Origin: Nonomuraea sp. SYSU D8015
Lineage (GTDB): Bacteria > Actinomycetota > Actinomycetes > Streptosporangiales > Streptosporangiaceae
Length of the DNA: 64,000 bases
Assembly (NCBI RefSeq): GCF_008065375.1
Contig: NZ_VJYI01000001.1
Coordinates: forward strand, 1,054,001-1,118,000
Direction of reading: 5' to 3'
Shown: positions 17,165-26,168 of the stretch, piece by piece
Numbering within the stretch: position 1 is the first letter of the stretch
How the letters are laid out: every line of letters starts with the position of its first letter
Made by a program: the position numbers and the translations under genes
Notes under the pieces: model-generated
Databases searched by the model: none
Told to the model about the DNA's origin: nothing
Seen by the model: only the letters and a program-made list of their open reading frames with translations

Positions 17165-18400
17165 TTACCGGTCGACGATCTCGTTCTTGCCGATGACCAC
17201 GACCCCGCCCCGGGTCAGCGCGAACCGGGTGCGGTCGTACTCGAGGTCGAACCCGATCCGGGCCCCGTCCGGGATCACGACGTTCTTGTCGATGATCGCC
17301 TTGCGCACGATCGCGCCCCGCCCGATCTTGACGTTCTCCATCAGCACGGAGTCCTCCACCAGCGCGTGCGAGTGGAGCACCACCTTGGGCGACAGGATCG
17401 ACCTGACCGCCGTGCCGCCGGACACGATCACGCCGGGCGACACCAGCGAGTCGATCGCCCGCCCCACCCGGTCGCCCTCGTTGTGCACAAACTTGGCCGG
17501 CGGCAGCGGGTCGTGCCCGGTGAAGATCGGCCACTTGTCGTTGTAGAGGTTGAAGATGGGATGCGCGGAGATGAGGTCCATGTGGGCCTCGTAGTACGCG
17601 TCCAGCGTCCCCACGTCACGCCAGTAGCCGCGGTCGCGCTCGCTCGACCCCGGCACGATGTTGTTGGCGAAGTCGTACACGTCGGCTCCGCCCGACTTGA
17701 CCAGCATGGGGATGATGTTGCCGCCCAGGTCGTGCTTACTGGTCGGGTCGAGCGCGTCCTCCCGGAGCGCGTCGATCATGGACTGCGTCTTGAACACGTA
17801 GTTGCCCATCGAGGCGTACACCTCGTCGGGGGAGTCCGCGAGCCCCACCGCGTCCTTGGGCTTCTCCCTGAACGCGACGATCCTGCGCCCTTCCGGATCG
17901 GTCTCGATCACCCCGAACTGGTCGGCCAGCGACAGCGGCTGCCTGATCGCCGCCACCGTCACGTCCGCGCCGGAGTCCTCGTGCTGCTCGACCATCTGCC
18001 GCGGATCCATGCGGTAGATGTGGTCCGCCCCGAACACGATGACGTGCTCGGGCATCTCGTCGTAGATCAGGTTGAGGTTCTGGAACAGCGCGTCCGCCGA
18101 TCCGGAGAACCACCGCGGCCCGAGCCGCTGCTGCGCGGGCACGGGCGTCACGTAGTTGCCCAGCATCGCCGACAACCGCCAGGTACGCGAGACGTGCCTG
18201 TCCAGGCTGTGGTTCTTGTACTGGGTCAGTACGACGATCTTCAGGAACCCGCCGTTGGCCAGGTTCGACAGCACGAAATCTATGAGCCGATATATCCCCC
18301 CGAACGGCACCGCCGGTTTCGCCCGATCCGCCGTGAGCGGCATGAGCCTCTTGCCCTCTCCACCTGCCAGTACGACCGCAAGCACCCTCCGGGACCTCAT
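17165..18400 (-). CDS. glgC: glucose-1-phosphate adenylyltransferase
   Basis: Makes ADP-glucose from ATP and glucose-1-phosphate for glycogen/alpha-glucan synthesis in the cytoplasm. The 411-residue protein has the nucleotidyltransferase loop [13 protein letters not shown] with KPAVPFGG, the glucose-1-P region [10 protein letters not shown], and a C-terminal left-handed beta-helix with hexapeptide-like repeats ([20 protein letters not shown]). Length matches actinobacterial GlgC. It is divergent from glgA/glgM, as in mycobacteria, and the two share a 224-bp control region with tandem hairpins. Confidence 0.95.
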   Translation of the reverse strand: MRSRRVLAVVLAGGEGKRLMPLTADRAKPAVPFGGIYRLIDFVLSNLANGGFLKIVVLTQYKNHSLDRHVSRTWRLSAMLGNYVTPVPAQQRLGPRWFSGSADALFQNLNLIYDEMPEHVIVFGADHIYRMDPRQMVEQHEDSGADVTVAAIRQPLSLADQFGVIETDPEGRRIVAFREKPKDAVGLADSPDEVYASMGNYVFKTQSMIDALREDALDPTSKHDLGGNIIPMLVKSGGADVYDFANNIVPGSSERDRGYWRDVGTLDAYYEAHMDLISAHPIFNLYNDKWPIFTGHDPLPPAKFVHNEGDRVGRAIDSLVSPGVIVSGGTAVRSILSPKVVLHSHALVEDSVLMENVKIGRGAIVRKAIIDKNVVIPDGARIGFDLEYDRTRFALTRGGVVVIGKNEIVDR

Positions 18401-18515
18401 GCGGGAGACGCTACCCTCAAATGGCCGATCTATCGACAGATCACGGCAGGGTTAACTTCCTTCGTGTCCCGATTTGCCGCATCTTGCCCACCGATCGCGC
18501 TCTCACAGACGCCGC

Positions 18516-18613
18516 AAGCGCGACACCCGCGGCTTGCGGTGGTCGGCTGGACGCCGACCACCGTAAGCGCGACACCCGCGGCTTGCGGTGGTCGGCTGGA
18601 CGCCGACCACCGT
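18516..18613. repeat. two tandem 49-bp units, each a hairpin, in the glgC-glgA gap
   Basis: Units at 18516-18564 and 18565-18613 are identical and begin AAGCGCGACACCCGC. Each contains an inverted repeat TTGCGGTGGTCGGC / GCCGACCACCGTAA (14-bp stem with one G-T pair) around loop TGGAC. The second stem ends right at the AAGG that precedes the glgA ATG. They could act as regulatory RNA structure, a terminator for antisense reading, or a duplicated repetitive element. Confidence 0.85.
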
Positions 18614-18624
18614 AAGGTCGTCTC

Positions 18625-19797
18625 ATGCGTGTTGATCTGCTGAGCCGGGAGTACCCGCCCGAGGTGTACGGCGGCGCCGGGGTGCACATGGAATACCTGG
18701 CCAGGGAGCTGCGCCGGCTGGCCGACGTACGGGTGCGCTGTTTCGGCGCCGACCGCGACGAGCCCGGCGTCACCGCCCACCGGGTGCCGGCCGGGCTGTC
18801 CGACGCCAACGCCGCCCTGCAGGTGCTCGGCGTGGACCTGGAGATGGCCGCCGCCTGCGGGGGCGCCGACGTCGTGCACTCCCACACCTGGTACGCCAAC
18901 TTCGCCGGGCATGTCGCGAAAATGCTCTACGGCATCCCGCATGTGATCACCACGCACAGCCTGGAGCCGCTGCGGCCGTGGAAGGCCGAGCAACTCGGCG
19001 GCGGCTACACGATCTCGTCCTGGGCCGAACGGACCGCCCTGGCCGCCGCGGACGCGGTGATCGCGGTGTCGGAGGGCATGCGCCGCGACGTCCTGGCCGC
19101 GTACCCGGAGATCCCGCCGGACAAGGTCAGCGTCATCCACAACGGCATCGACACCGCCGAATACACCCCCGACCCCGGCCTGGACGTGCTGCAGAAGCAC
19201 GGCGTGGACCCGCGCAGGCCATACGTGATCTTCGTCGGCCGCATCACCCGCCAGAAGGGCCTGATCCACCTCCTGCACGCGGCGCGCTCCTTCGACCCCG
19301 GCGCCCAGCTCGTGCTCTGCGCGGGCGCGCCCGACACGGCGGAGATCGCCGACGAGGTGAAGCAGCTCGTGCGGGACCTCGACCGCGAGGGCGTCTTCTG
19401 GATCCAGGAGATGCTGCCCAAGCCCGAGGTGATCCAGCTGCTGACGCACGCGACGGTGTTCGTGTGCCCGTCGGTCTACGAGCCGATGGGCATCGTGAAC
19501 CTGGAGGCCATGGCCTGCCAGACGGCCGTGGTGGCGACGGCGACCGGCGGCATCCCCGAGGTGGTGGCCGACGGGGAGACGGGGCTGCTCGTGCCGATCT
19601 CCCAGGGAGCCGACGGCACCCCGCACGACCCGGACCGGTTCGCCGCGGACCTGGCCGACCGCGTCAACGCGCTGCTGGGGGACCCGGATCGCTCCCGGGC
19701 GATGGGCGAGGCGGGGCGCGCCAGGGCCGTCGAGCACTTCTCCTGGGAACGCATCGCCCACCGCACCTTGGACCTGTACACGTCCCTCCGCCCCTGA
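18625..19797 (+). CDS. glgM: GT4 glycogen synthase, probably alpha-maltose-1-phosphate synthase
   Basis: Retaining glycosyltransferase of family GT4, 390 residues. The N-terminal Rossmann domain starts LLSREYPPEVYGGAGVH with the glycine loop, and the C-terminal domain has FVGRITRQKG and the nucleotide/phosphate block SVYEPMGIVNLEAMA containing the E-x7-E pattern. Actinobacterial orthologues beside glgC (mycobacterial Rv1212c) use ADP-glucose and glucose-1-phosphate to make maltose-1-phosphate for the GlgE pathway, and are annotated glgA or glgM. Divergence from glgC supports this. ATG is preceded by AAGG at 18614. Confidence 0.88.
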   Translation: MRVDLLSREYPPEVYGGAGVHMEYLARELRRLADVRVRCFGADRDEPGVTAHRVPAGLSDANAALQVLGVDLEMAAACGGADVVHSHTWYANFAGHVAKMLYGIPHVITTHSLEPLRPWKAEQLGGGYTISSWAERTALAAADAVIAVSEGMRRDVLAAYPEIPPDKVSVIHNGIDTAEYTPDPGLDVLQKHGVDPRRPYVIFVGRITRQKGLIHLLHAARSFDPGAQLVLCAGAPDTAEIADEVKQLVRDLDREGVFWIQEMLPKPEVIQLLTHATVFVCPSVYEPMGIVNLEAMACQTAVVATATGGIPEVVADGETGLLVPISQGADGTPHDPDRFAADLADRVNALLGDPDRSRAMGEAGRARAVEHFSWERIAHRTLDLYTSLRP

Positions 19798-19960
19798 CCG
19801 TCGGCCGGCTGCCGCCCATGGGGCCGGATCGAGAGGACAGGAGCCGGCCGCCCGACGTCGGGCCGGTACGGGGCGGCGGGGCCGGCGACGGCGCGCGTGG
19901 GGAGCGGCCGGGGTGGCTGCCGGGCGTCGGGGCCGGTTCAGGGGCCGGGGAGTGGGGTGC

Positions 19961-21001
19961 TCAGACGAGGCCGCGGCGGCTGGCCTGGGCGCCTGCCTGG
20001 AAGCGCGTCTCGGCGTTCAGCTCGTCCAGGAGGTGGCGCAGGCGGCGGCGGAGGCTGCGCGGGCTGGTGCCGAGCTGGCGGGCGATGGCGTCGTCCTTGA
20101 GCCCGGCCGCCAGCAGCGCCAGCAGCCGGCGATCCTCCGCACCGAGCCCCGCCGCCCCGGGCGTCTCTCCGACCGGCTCCAGCGGGCCCGGCTCCTCCCC
20201 GGCGGGTTCCGGCGCGGAGCCGGGCTCCCGCCACAGCTCCGGCCGCACCGGCAGCGCCTCCCGCCACAGCCGCTCGAACAGCTCCACGAGCGCCACCACC
20301 ATGGTGGACCCCTGGATCAGCACGCCACGCGTGAGCGGCGGGTCCATGTGCAGCGGCATGACGGCCCGCCACCGGTCGACGATCGCCATCTTGAACGGCA
20401 GCTCGGGCAGGATCCGCGCCTCCTCGCCCGCCTTGATCAGGCTGCCCACCTCGTCGAACGCCCCCGCGTGGTCGAACGCCCCCGGCGTGTAGATGGTCCG
20501 GTACCGGACGCCGTTGCGGAGCAGCCCGGTCTGCAGCGGGTTGTGGTAGTCCAGCACGTACGGGGGCCGGTCGAAGGTCAGCACCTCCTCCTTGGCCTCC
20601 TGCTGCAGCCGGACGTACCACCGCGCCTGCTCCTCGGGTCCCGCCAGGACCTCGAACTGGCCGCCCTCCCCGGGGTCCTGGCCGACGGTGCGGAAGGCGG
20701 CCTCGAGTTCGTCGGCGGTGTCGGTGAGCCGCTCCAGCTCGCTCTGGAGGCCGCGCACCAGTGAGCGGATCGCGGTCCCCGGGTTCGTCGCGGTCCAGCG
20801 CGGCGAACGCCCCCACAGTCGGCTGACCAGCCCTTTGGCGCGGAGTCTGCTCAGCGAGGACTGGATGCGCCCCGCGCTCTCCCCGCTCCGCATGACGAGC
20901 TCCTGAACGGTGATGCCGGGACAGGCCAGCACCCCGCGATAGATCCGCTCGTCGAAGGCGCTGATCCCCACGACCTCCAGCGCGCGGCCGTCCTCAAGCA
21001 T
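19961..21001 (-). CDS. two-HTH regulator: TrmB-like N-terminus, LuxR-type C-terminus
   Basis: Transcription factor of about 346 residues. The N-terminal winged helix (GITVQELVMRSGESAGRIQS, SLSRLRAKGLVSRLWG) resembles TrmB-like helices, and a middle domain has the phospholipase-D-like/TrmB sensor feel (LTFDRPPYVLDYHNPLQTGL). The C-terminal LuxR-type HTH is LAAGLKDDAIARQLGTSPRSLRRRLRHL. This architecture is common in streptomycetes and relatives. The start is uncertain: the frame stays open to a TTG at 21037, but ATG at 21001 fits the conserved start. It is divergent from the subtilase gene and may regulate it. Confidence 0.75.
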   Translation of the reverse strand: MLEDGRALEVVGISAFDERIYRGVLACPGITVQELVMRSGESAGRIQSSLSRLRAKGLVSRLWGRSPRWTATNPGTAIRSLVRGLQSELERLTDTADELEAAFRTVGQDPGEGGQFEVLAGPEEQARWYVRLQQEAKEEVLTFDRPPYVLDYHNPLQTGLLRNGVRYRTIYTPGAFDHAGAFDEVGSLIKAGEEARILPELPFKMAIVDRWRAVMPLHMDPPLTRGVLIQGSTMVVALVELFERLWREALPVRPELWREPGSAPEPAGEEPGPLEPVGETPGAAGLGAEDRRLLALLAAGLKDDAIARQLGTSPRSLRRRLRHLLDELNAETRFQAGAQASRRGLV

Positions 21002-21092
21002 GCCCACGATCTTGGCCACTTCCGGCAGTTGCCGCAATAGGCCACACCAACCACCTTGTCACCAAATTTCACAGACAATTAGAAAGCACGAT

Positions 21093-24000
21093 GTGCTCCA
21101 GAGAATCACCCTCCTGGGTGTCGTGATAGCGGCCGTCGTGACGGCCGCCACGCCGTCCCACGCGGACCCCACCCCACCCCCGTCCACCACGGCGACCCCG
21201 AACCCGGCCCGACCGGAGAAACCGGCCGGGCCGCCGAAGACGATCACCCTCGTCACCGGCGACAAGGTCACTCTCCGCGCCCTCCCCGGCAAGCAGACCC
21301 AGCTCACCGTCAAGCCGGGCCCCGGCAGAGAGAAGGTCTCGTTCGTTCACCGCCGGGGCGAGGACGGGCTCAGCGTCGTCCCCACGGACGCCATGCCCCT
21401 TCTGGCCGCCGGCCGGCTCGACCCGCGTCTGTTCAACGTCACCCGGCTCGCCGCACTCGGGTACGACGACGCGAGCAGCCCGTCGCTCCCGCTGATCGTG
21501 ACGTACCCCGGCCAGGCCGGCGCCGCCACGCTGCGCGCCGCGGGCGGACGCCCGCTGCCCGCGATCAACGGGGTCGCGCGGAGCGAGGCGCGCGCCGATG
21601 CCGGCGCGCTGTGGAAGACCCTGACGGGCCAGGCCAGGACGGCGGCGGACGCGCCCGAGAAGATCTGGCTGGACGGCAAGGCCAGGCTCTCCCTCGACGT
21701 CAGCGTCCCGCACATCGGCGCGCCGCAGGCCTGGGCGGCCGGTCACACGGGCGAGGGCGTCTCCGTCGCGGTGCTCGACACCGGCTACGACCCCGCCCAC
21801 CCCGACCTCCAAGGCCTGGTCGCCGAGTCACGGAACTTCACCGACGAGCCCGACGTCCGCGACCTCAACGGCCACGGCACCCACGTCGCCACCACCATCG
21901 CCGGCTCCGGCGCCGCCTCGGGCGGCAGGTACAAGGGCGTCGCCCCCGGCGCCAGGCTGCTGATCGGCAAGGTCTGCGTGCAGAGCGGATACTGCCCCAA
22001 CTCGGCCATCATCGAGGCCATGACCTGGGCGGCGGAGAACGGCGCCCGCGTCGCCAACCTGAGCCTCGGCGAGCCCGACTCGCCGGGCGAGGACCCGGTG
22101 GAGCAGGCCGTCAACAGCCTGTCGGAGAAGTACGGCACGTTGTTCGTCATCGCGTCCGGCAACGACGGCCCCCAGACGGTCGGCTCGCCGAGCACCGCCG
22201 ACCGGGCGCTCTCGGTCGGCGCCTCCCACCGCGACGACGACACGGTCGCGGAGTTCAGCGGCACGGGCCCGCGCCAGGGCGACGGCGCGGTCAAGCCCGA
22301 CCTGATCGCGCCCGGCGTGAACATCGTCGCGGCCAAGGCCCAGGGCACCGGCGCCCCGGACGGCGAGCCGTACACGACGATGAGCGGCACGTCCATGGCC
22401 ACGCCGCACGTGGCCGGAGCCGCGGCGATCGTCGCGGGCAGGCACCCGGAATGGAAGGCGGACCGGATCAAGGCGGCGCTGATGGCCTCCACATCGCCCG
22501 GCGACGAGCTGGGCGCCTACGTTCAGGGCGCCGGCCGCGTGGACGTCGCGCGCGCCGTCTCCCAGCAGATCACGGCCGAGCCCGCCACGCTGAGCATGGG
22601 AGAGGTCGAGCTGCCCAGCACCGCGCCGCGGGAGCGGACGCTCACCTACCGGAACGACGGAGACGCGGCCGTCCGGCTGGACCTCAGCGTGGTCGCCAAG
22701 GACGGCGAGGGCGCGACCGTGACGCCGTTCAAACTCGGCGCCACGGCGGTGGAGGTGCCCGCGCGCGGCACCGCCCAGGTCAAGGTGACCGCCGAGCCGG
22801 GCCGGGTCGGCGTGTTCAGCGGCACGGTCGTCGCCAGGAACGCCGACGTCTCCGTACGCACCGGCATCGGCATGAGGGTCGAGCCGGAGAAGCGCGCGGT
22901 CAGGCTCGGCTTCACCGGCACGGACGGGCGGCCGGCCCAGGCCGCCCTCGCCGGAGTGATCGACCTCGACGCCAAGGACCAGCGCAACTACGACATCTCC
23001 GGCGGCGCGCTGGACCTCCGGCTGCTCAAGGGCCACCGCTACACCGTCGTCACCCTCATGCTGGACAGCGACGGCGCCATGGTGATGGCCGCCGATCCGG
23101 AGTTCACCCTCGACGCCGACCGCGTCGTCGCCGCCGACGCCCGCAAGGCCAGGGCCGTGGATGTGCGTACGGACGAGCCCACCGCCCGGTTGGCCATCGG
23201 CATGCTGGGCATGCTCCAGCTCGCCGACGGCGTGCAGCCGATGGGTGTGGACGTCGACCTGGCCGGCATGTGGGGCGCGGACCGCCTCCAGGGCATCAAA
23301 GCCATCCCCACGGCCCGGACGGCGAGCAAGAACTTCGCCTTCTACCGGTGGACGCAGTGGGCCAGGCCGAAGGGCGACGGCTCCTACGACGACAGTCCGT
23401 ACTTCTACCACTTCATGAAGGCCGAGCCGCGCATCCCCGCCGACCCCGGCTACCGCCCGCGCCGCCGAGACCTCGCCGAGGTCACCTCCACCTACGCCGC
23501 GCAGCACGACGCCAAGCTGGGCGAGCACCTCGCGCTGCCGGTGCTGTACGGGACGGAGCTGGCCTGGATGCCGTACATCGGCGTCTCCCGGTTCACCCTG
23601 CCGTTCCGCAGGACCGAGTACTACACGCCCGCCGACACCGGCTGGTACCCGTCCTTCGTGCAGTACCGGACGCCGCCGGACGGATGGAACGACACCCACC
23701 AGTTCTTCTTCGGCGACACCACCCTCTACCGGGCCGGCGAGAAGAGCACCGACCGCTGGAACACCGGCGTCTTCGCGGCCGCGCTCGCCCCCGACGGCGA
23801 CCTCAACTGGCGCGAGGAGAACACGCTGCAGTTCGCGGCCGGCCTGTTCGACGACGGCACGCCCGACCGCCTCTCCTTCGCCGAGTACACGACCCCGCAG
23901 GCCAAGCTCTACCGCGACGGCAAGGAGATCTTCGCCGCCGACTACCTGCCGGGCACGGTGGGCGTGCCCGCGGAGGGGAAGGCGAGCGAATACCGGCTCA

Positions 24001-24431
24001 CCATGACCGCCGGCCGCGACCCGGGCCAGACCAAGGTCTCCACGCGGGTCAGCGCCGAGTGGAGGTTCAGGTCGAAGTCGGCCGAACCAGGCCGGCGGCA
24101 GGTGCTGCCGCTGCTGGCCGTCAAGATCAGCCCCGAGCTGGACGACCGCAACCGGGCCGCCGCGGGCCACCTGCGCATCCCGCTGCGCGTCCAGCGCCAG
24201 GACGGCTCTCCCGACCTGCCGCTGCGCCGGCTCACCCTGGAGATCTCCTACGACGACGGCCGCACCTGGCTGCCCACGCTGGTGCACCCGTCGGGCAGGC
24301 ACATGTGGGCCGCGGAGACGTGGCACCCGGCCGCCGCCCGCGGCGCCTTCGTCTCGCTGCGCGTCAACGCCGCCGACACCGGCGGCAACGGGTTCAGCGA
24401 GACCGTGATCAGGGCCTATCAGGTCAAATGA
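21093..24431 (+). CDS. large secreted S8 subtilisin-like protease
   Basis: Exported 1112-residue peptidase. A short signal peptide (LLGVVIAAVVTAATPSHA) is followed by a propeptide-like region up to about residue 205. The S8 domain has Asp in VAVLDTGYDPAHPDL, His in LNGHGTHVATTIAG and Ser in SGTSMATPHVAGAAA. About 600 further residues follow, beta-rich and similar to the C-terminal regions of streptomycete 1100-residue subtilases. The GTG at 21093 is chosen because it starts directly before the signal peptide. It is divergent from the regulator at 19961-21001. Confidence 0.88.
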   Translation: MLQRITLLGVVIAAVVTAATPSHADPTPPPSTTATPNPARPEKPAGPPKTITLVTGDKVTLRALPGKQTQLTVKPGPGREKVSFVHRRGEDGLSVVPTDAMPLLAAGRLDPRLFNVTRLAALGYDDASSPSLPLIVTYPGQAGAATLRAAGGRPLPAINGVARSEARADAGALWKTLTGQARTAADAPEKIWLDGKARLSLDVSVPHIGAPQAWAAGHTGEGVSVAVLDTGYDPAHPDLQGLVAESRNFTDEPDVRDLNGHGTHVATTIAGSGAASGGRYKGVAPGARLLIGKVCVQSGYCPNSAIIEAMTWAAENGARVANLSLGEPDSPGEDPVEQAVNSLSEKYGTLFVIASGNDGPQTVGSPSTADRALSVGASHRDDDTVAEFSGTGPRQGDGAVKPDLIAPGVNIVAAKAQGTGAPDGEPYTTMSGTSMATPHVAGAAAIVAGRHPEWKADRIKAALMASTSPGDELGAYVQGAGRVDVARAVSQQITAEPATLSMGEVELPSTAPRERTLTYRNDGDAAVRLDLSVVAKDGEGATVTPFKLGATAVEVPARGTAQVKVTAEPGRVGVFSGTVVARNADVSVRTGIGMRVEPEKRAVRLGFTGTDGRPAQAALAGVIDLDAKDQRNYDISGGALDLRLLKGHRYTVVTLMLDSDGAMVMAADPEFTLDADRVVAADARKARAVDVRTDEPTARLAIGMLGMLQLADGVQPMGVDVDLAGMWGADRLQGIKAIPTARTASKNFAFYRWTQWARPKGDGSYDDSPYFYHFMKAEPRIPADPGYRPRRRDLAEVTSTYAAQHDAKLGEHLALPVLYGTELAWMPYIGVSRFTLPFRRTEYYTPADTGWYPSFVQYRTPPDGWNDTHQFFFGDTTLYRAGEKSTDRWNTGVFAAALAPDGDLNWREENTLQFAAGLFDDGTPDRLSFAEYTTPQAKLYRDGKEIFAADYLPGTVGVPAEGKASEYRLTMTAGRDPGQTKVSTRVSAEWRFRSKSAEPGRRQVLPLLAVKISPELDDRNRAAAGHLRIPLRVQRQDGSPDLPLRRLTLEISYDDGRTWLPTLVHPSGRHMWAAETWHPAAARGAFVSLRVNAADTGGNGFSETVIRAYQVK

Positions 24432-24439
24432 GGTCGTGA

Positions 24440-24476
24440 GGGCCCCGTCGCGCCGTGACCGGCCGCGGCGGGGCCC
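24440..24476. terminator. bidirectional terminator after the subtilase
   Basis: GGGCCCCG at 24440-24447 pairs perfectly with CGGGGCCC at 24469-24476, with additional GC pairing inside the 21-nt loop. It begins 8 bp after the subtilase stop, between two convergent genes. Confidence 0.7.
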
Positions 24477-24500
24477 TTCGCGTTATCTGGCGGGTTCGTG

Positions 24501-24905
24501 CTATCTGCTGGGTTCGAGCACGACGACCGGGATCTGCCGGTCGGTCTTCTGCTGGTAGGTGTCGTAGTCGGGCCACGCCCGGGCCATCACCCGCCACATC
24601 TCCGGTTTCTCGTCATCGGTCGCCGTGCGCGCGCGGGCCTTGAACCGGTCTCCCTTCACCTGGACCTCGACGTCGGGATGGGCCACGAGGTTCTTGTACC
24701 AGTCCGGGTGGTCGGGAGCACCTCCGTAGGAGGCCACGACCAGGTAGTCGTCACCGTGGCGCTGGTAGATCAGCGGCGTGGTGTACGCCTTGCCCGAGTT
24801 GCGGCCCTTGGTGGTGAGAAGGAGGACGGTGGTGTTGTTCCACTCGTGTCCCTCCGCCCCGTCGGTCTCCTGGTAGCGCCGGACATGTTCCTTTCCGAAG
24901 AGCAT
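24501..24905 (-). CDS. F420-dependent (DDN-family) nitroreductase-like protein
   Basis: Small 134-residue split-barrel protein of the deazaflavin-dependent nitroreductase family (DUF385). Family stretches are NNTTVLLLTTKGRNSGKAY, TPLIYQRHGDDYLVVASYGG, and HPDWYKNLVAHPDVEVQV. Members use reduced F420, a cofactor common in actinomycetes, to reduce nitro or quinone compounds. The substrate is unknown. The ATG used gives a slightly short N-terminus compared with many homologues, so the start is uncertain. Confidence 0.85.
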   Translation of the reverse strand: MLFGKEHVRRYQETDGAEGHEWNNTTVLLLTTKGRNSGKAYTTPLIYQRHGDDYLVVASYGGAPDHPDWYKNLVAHPDVEVQVKGDRFKARARTATDDEKPEMWRVMARAWPDYDTYQQKTDRQIPVVVLEPSR

Positions 24906-24967
24906 GCTGATCAGCTACCCACGGTCGGCGTGACCTCACCGTTACGCGGCGAGGTCTGTACGAGAAG

Positions 24968-25033
24968 TTGACAAGCCTGGCACACTGCATTTGTGTAAGC
25001 GCTTTCAGCACGCAATCATGAAAGCGCTTACAC
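24968..25033 (+). promoter_or_regulatory. promoter and twin LacI/cre-type operators before lacI
   Basis: A TTGACA -35 lies at 24968-24973. Two operators follow: GTGTAAGCGCTTTCA at 24993-25007 and its exact reverse complement TGAAAGCGCTTACAC at 25019-25033, 26 bp apart centre to centre. Each has an AAGCGCTT core and matches the catabolite-responsive/LacI operator pattern. The first overlaps the expected -10, and the second ends 15 bp before the lacI ATG, implying autorepression and control of the downstream sugar operon. Confidence 0.8.
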
Positions 25034-25048
25034 CAATCAGGGAGCAGC

Positions 25049-26092
25049 ATGGACGTGACCATCTACGAGGTCGCCAAGCGGGCCGGCGTGTCGATCGCGA
25101 CCGTGTCCAGGGCCCTGCGCGGCACCGGCCCCGTGGCGGCCAAGACGCGGGACAAGGTGCTCAAGGCCGTCGAGGAGCTCAACTTCACGCCCAGCCGCCT
25201 CGGCGTCAGCCTCGCCGAGGGCAGGCACGCCGCCAACGGCGTCGTCTTCCCCGACCTCGCCGGCCCCTACTACACCCAGGTCCTGCTCGGCTACGAGGAG
25301 GTCGCCGCCGAGCTCGGGCGCTCGGTCGTCATCCTGTCGACCAAGGGCCGCACCCGGGTCAACGACCTCATCAAGGACTTGGCGGGGAGGGTCGACGGCA
25401 TGCTGATCTTCGGCCACGCCGCCCCCGACCCGCTGGTCGCCGAACTGGTGCGGCTCGGCGTGCGGCTGGTCTTCGTCTCCCGAGACCCGCTGCCCGGCGC
25501 CGACACGATCCGCAGCGAGAACGCCGCCTCGGCGCGGGCGCTGGCCGAGCACCTGGCCGGCCACGGCTACGAGCGCTTCGCCTTCCTCGGCGCGCCTCTG
25601 ACCAGCGGCGACGACGTGGACGAGCGCTGGCGGGGCGTGCGGGCGGTGCTCGGTGGCGCCATCGAGGCCGTGGCCACCCGGGAGTACACCGTGGACTGCG
25701 GCTTCGACGCGGCCAAGAAGCTCCTCAAGGGCAAGAGACCCGAGGCGATCGTCTGCTCCGACGACGAGGTGGCGCTGGGGGCGCTGCTCGCCGCCGAGGA
25801 GCTCGGCCTCGACGTGCCCGGCGACCTGGCGGTCACCGGCTGGGACGACATCATGGCCGCCCGCCACGCCCGGCCGGCGCTGACCACCGTACGCCAGCCG
25901 ATGCGCGAGCTCGGCGCCCGCGCCGCCCGCGCGCTCGACGAGCTGATCACCGGCGTCCGGGACACCCCGCGCCACCTCGTCCTGACCACCGAGCTGGTCG
26001 TCCGCTCCAGTTGCGGCGCCCACCCGCCGTCCGCCGAGCGCCCCGCATCCCCAGCACTCTCCGGCGGGCCCCGGCCGCTCCGCGACCCCTAG
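25049..26092 (+). CDS. LacI-family repressor of the adjacent sugar locus
   Basis: DNA-binding regulator of 347 residues. The N-terminal HTH is TIYEVAKRAGVSIATVSRAL with hinge helix NFTPSRLGVSLAEGR. The rest is a periplasmic-binding-protein-like effector domain with the usual VTGWDDIMAARHARPALTTV block. Twin operators directly upstream suggest autoregulation, and co-direction with the ABC genes suggests local control. The inducer is probably an oligosaccharide released by the two glycosidases downstream (inference). Confidence 0.9.
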   Translation: MDVTIYEVAKRAGVSIATVSRALRGTGPVAAKTRDKVLKAVEELNFTPSRLGVSLAEGRHAANGVVFPDLAGPYYTQVLLGYEEVAAELGRSVVILSTKGRTRVNDLIKDLAGRVDGMLIFGHAAPDPLVAELVRLGVRLVFVSRDPLPGADTIRSENAASARALAEHLAGHGYERFAFLGAPLTSGDDVDERWRGVRAVLGGAIEAVATREYTVDCGFDAAKKLLKGKRPEAIVCSDDEVALGALLAAEELGLDVPGDLAVTGWDDIMAARHARPALTTVRQPMRELGARAARALDELITGVRDTPRHLVLTTELVVRSSCGAHPPSAERPASPALSGGPRPLRDP

Positions 26093-26168
26093 CCCTCAGC
26101 GCTCCGCGCGTCCGGCGACAGGCCCGGGAGCGCGGGGACCCGGCTCTCCACCCCCAGGAGGTAAGCAA

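Noticed and set aside
21611..24439. 942-residue frame inside the subtilase gene
   Set aside because: Arg/Pro/Gly-rich out-of-frame shadow of the S8 protease, whose catalytic triad is in another frame.
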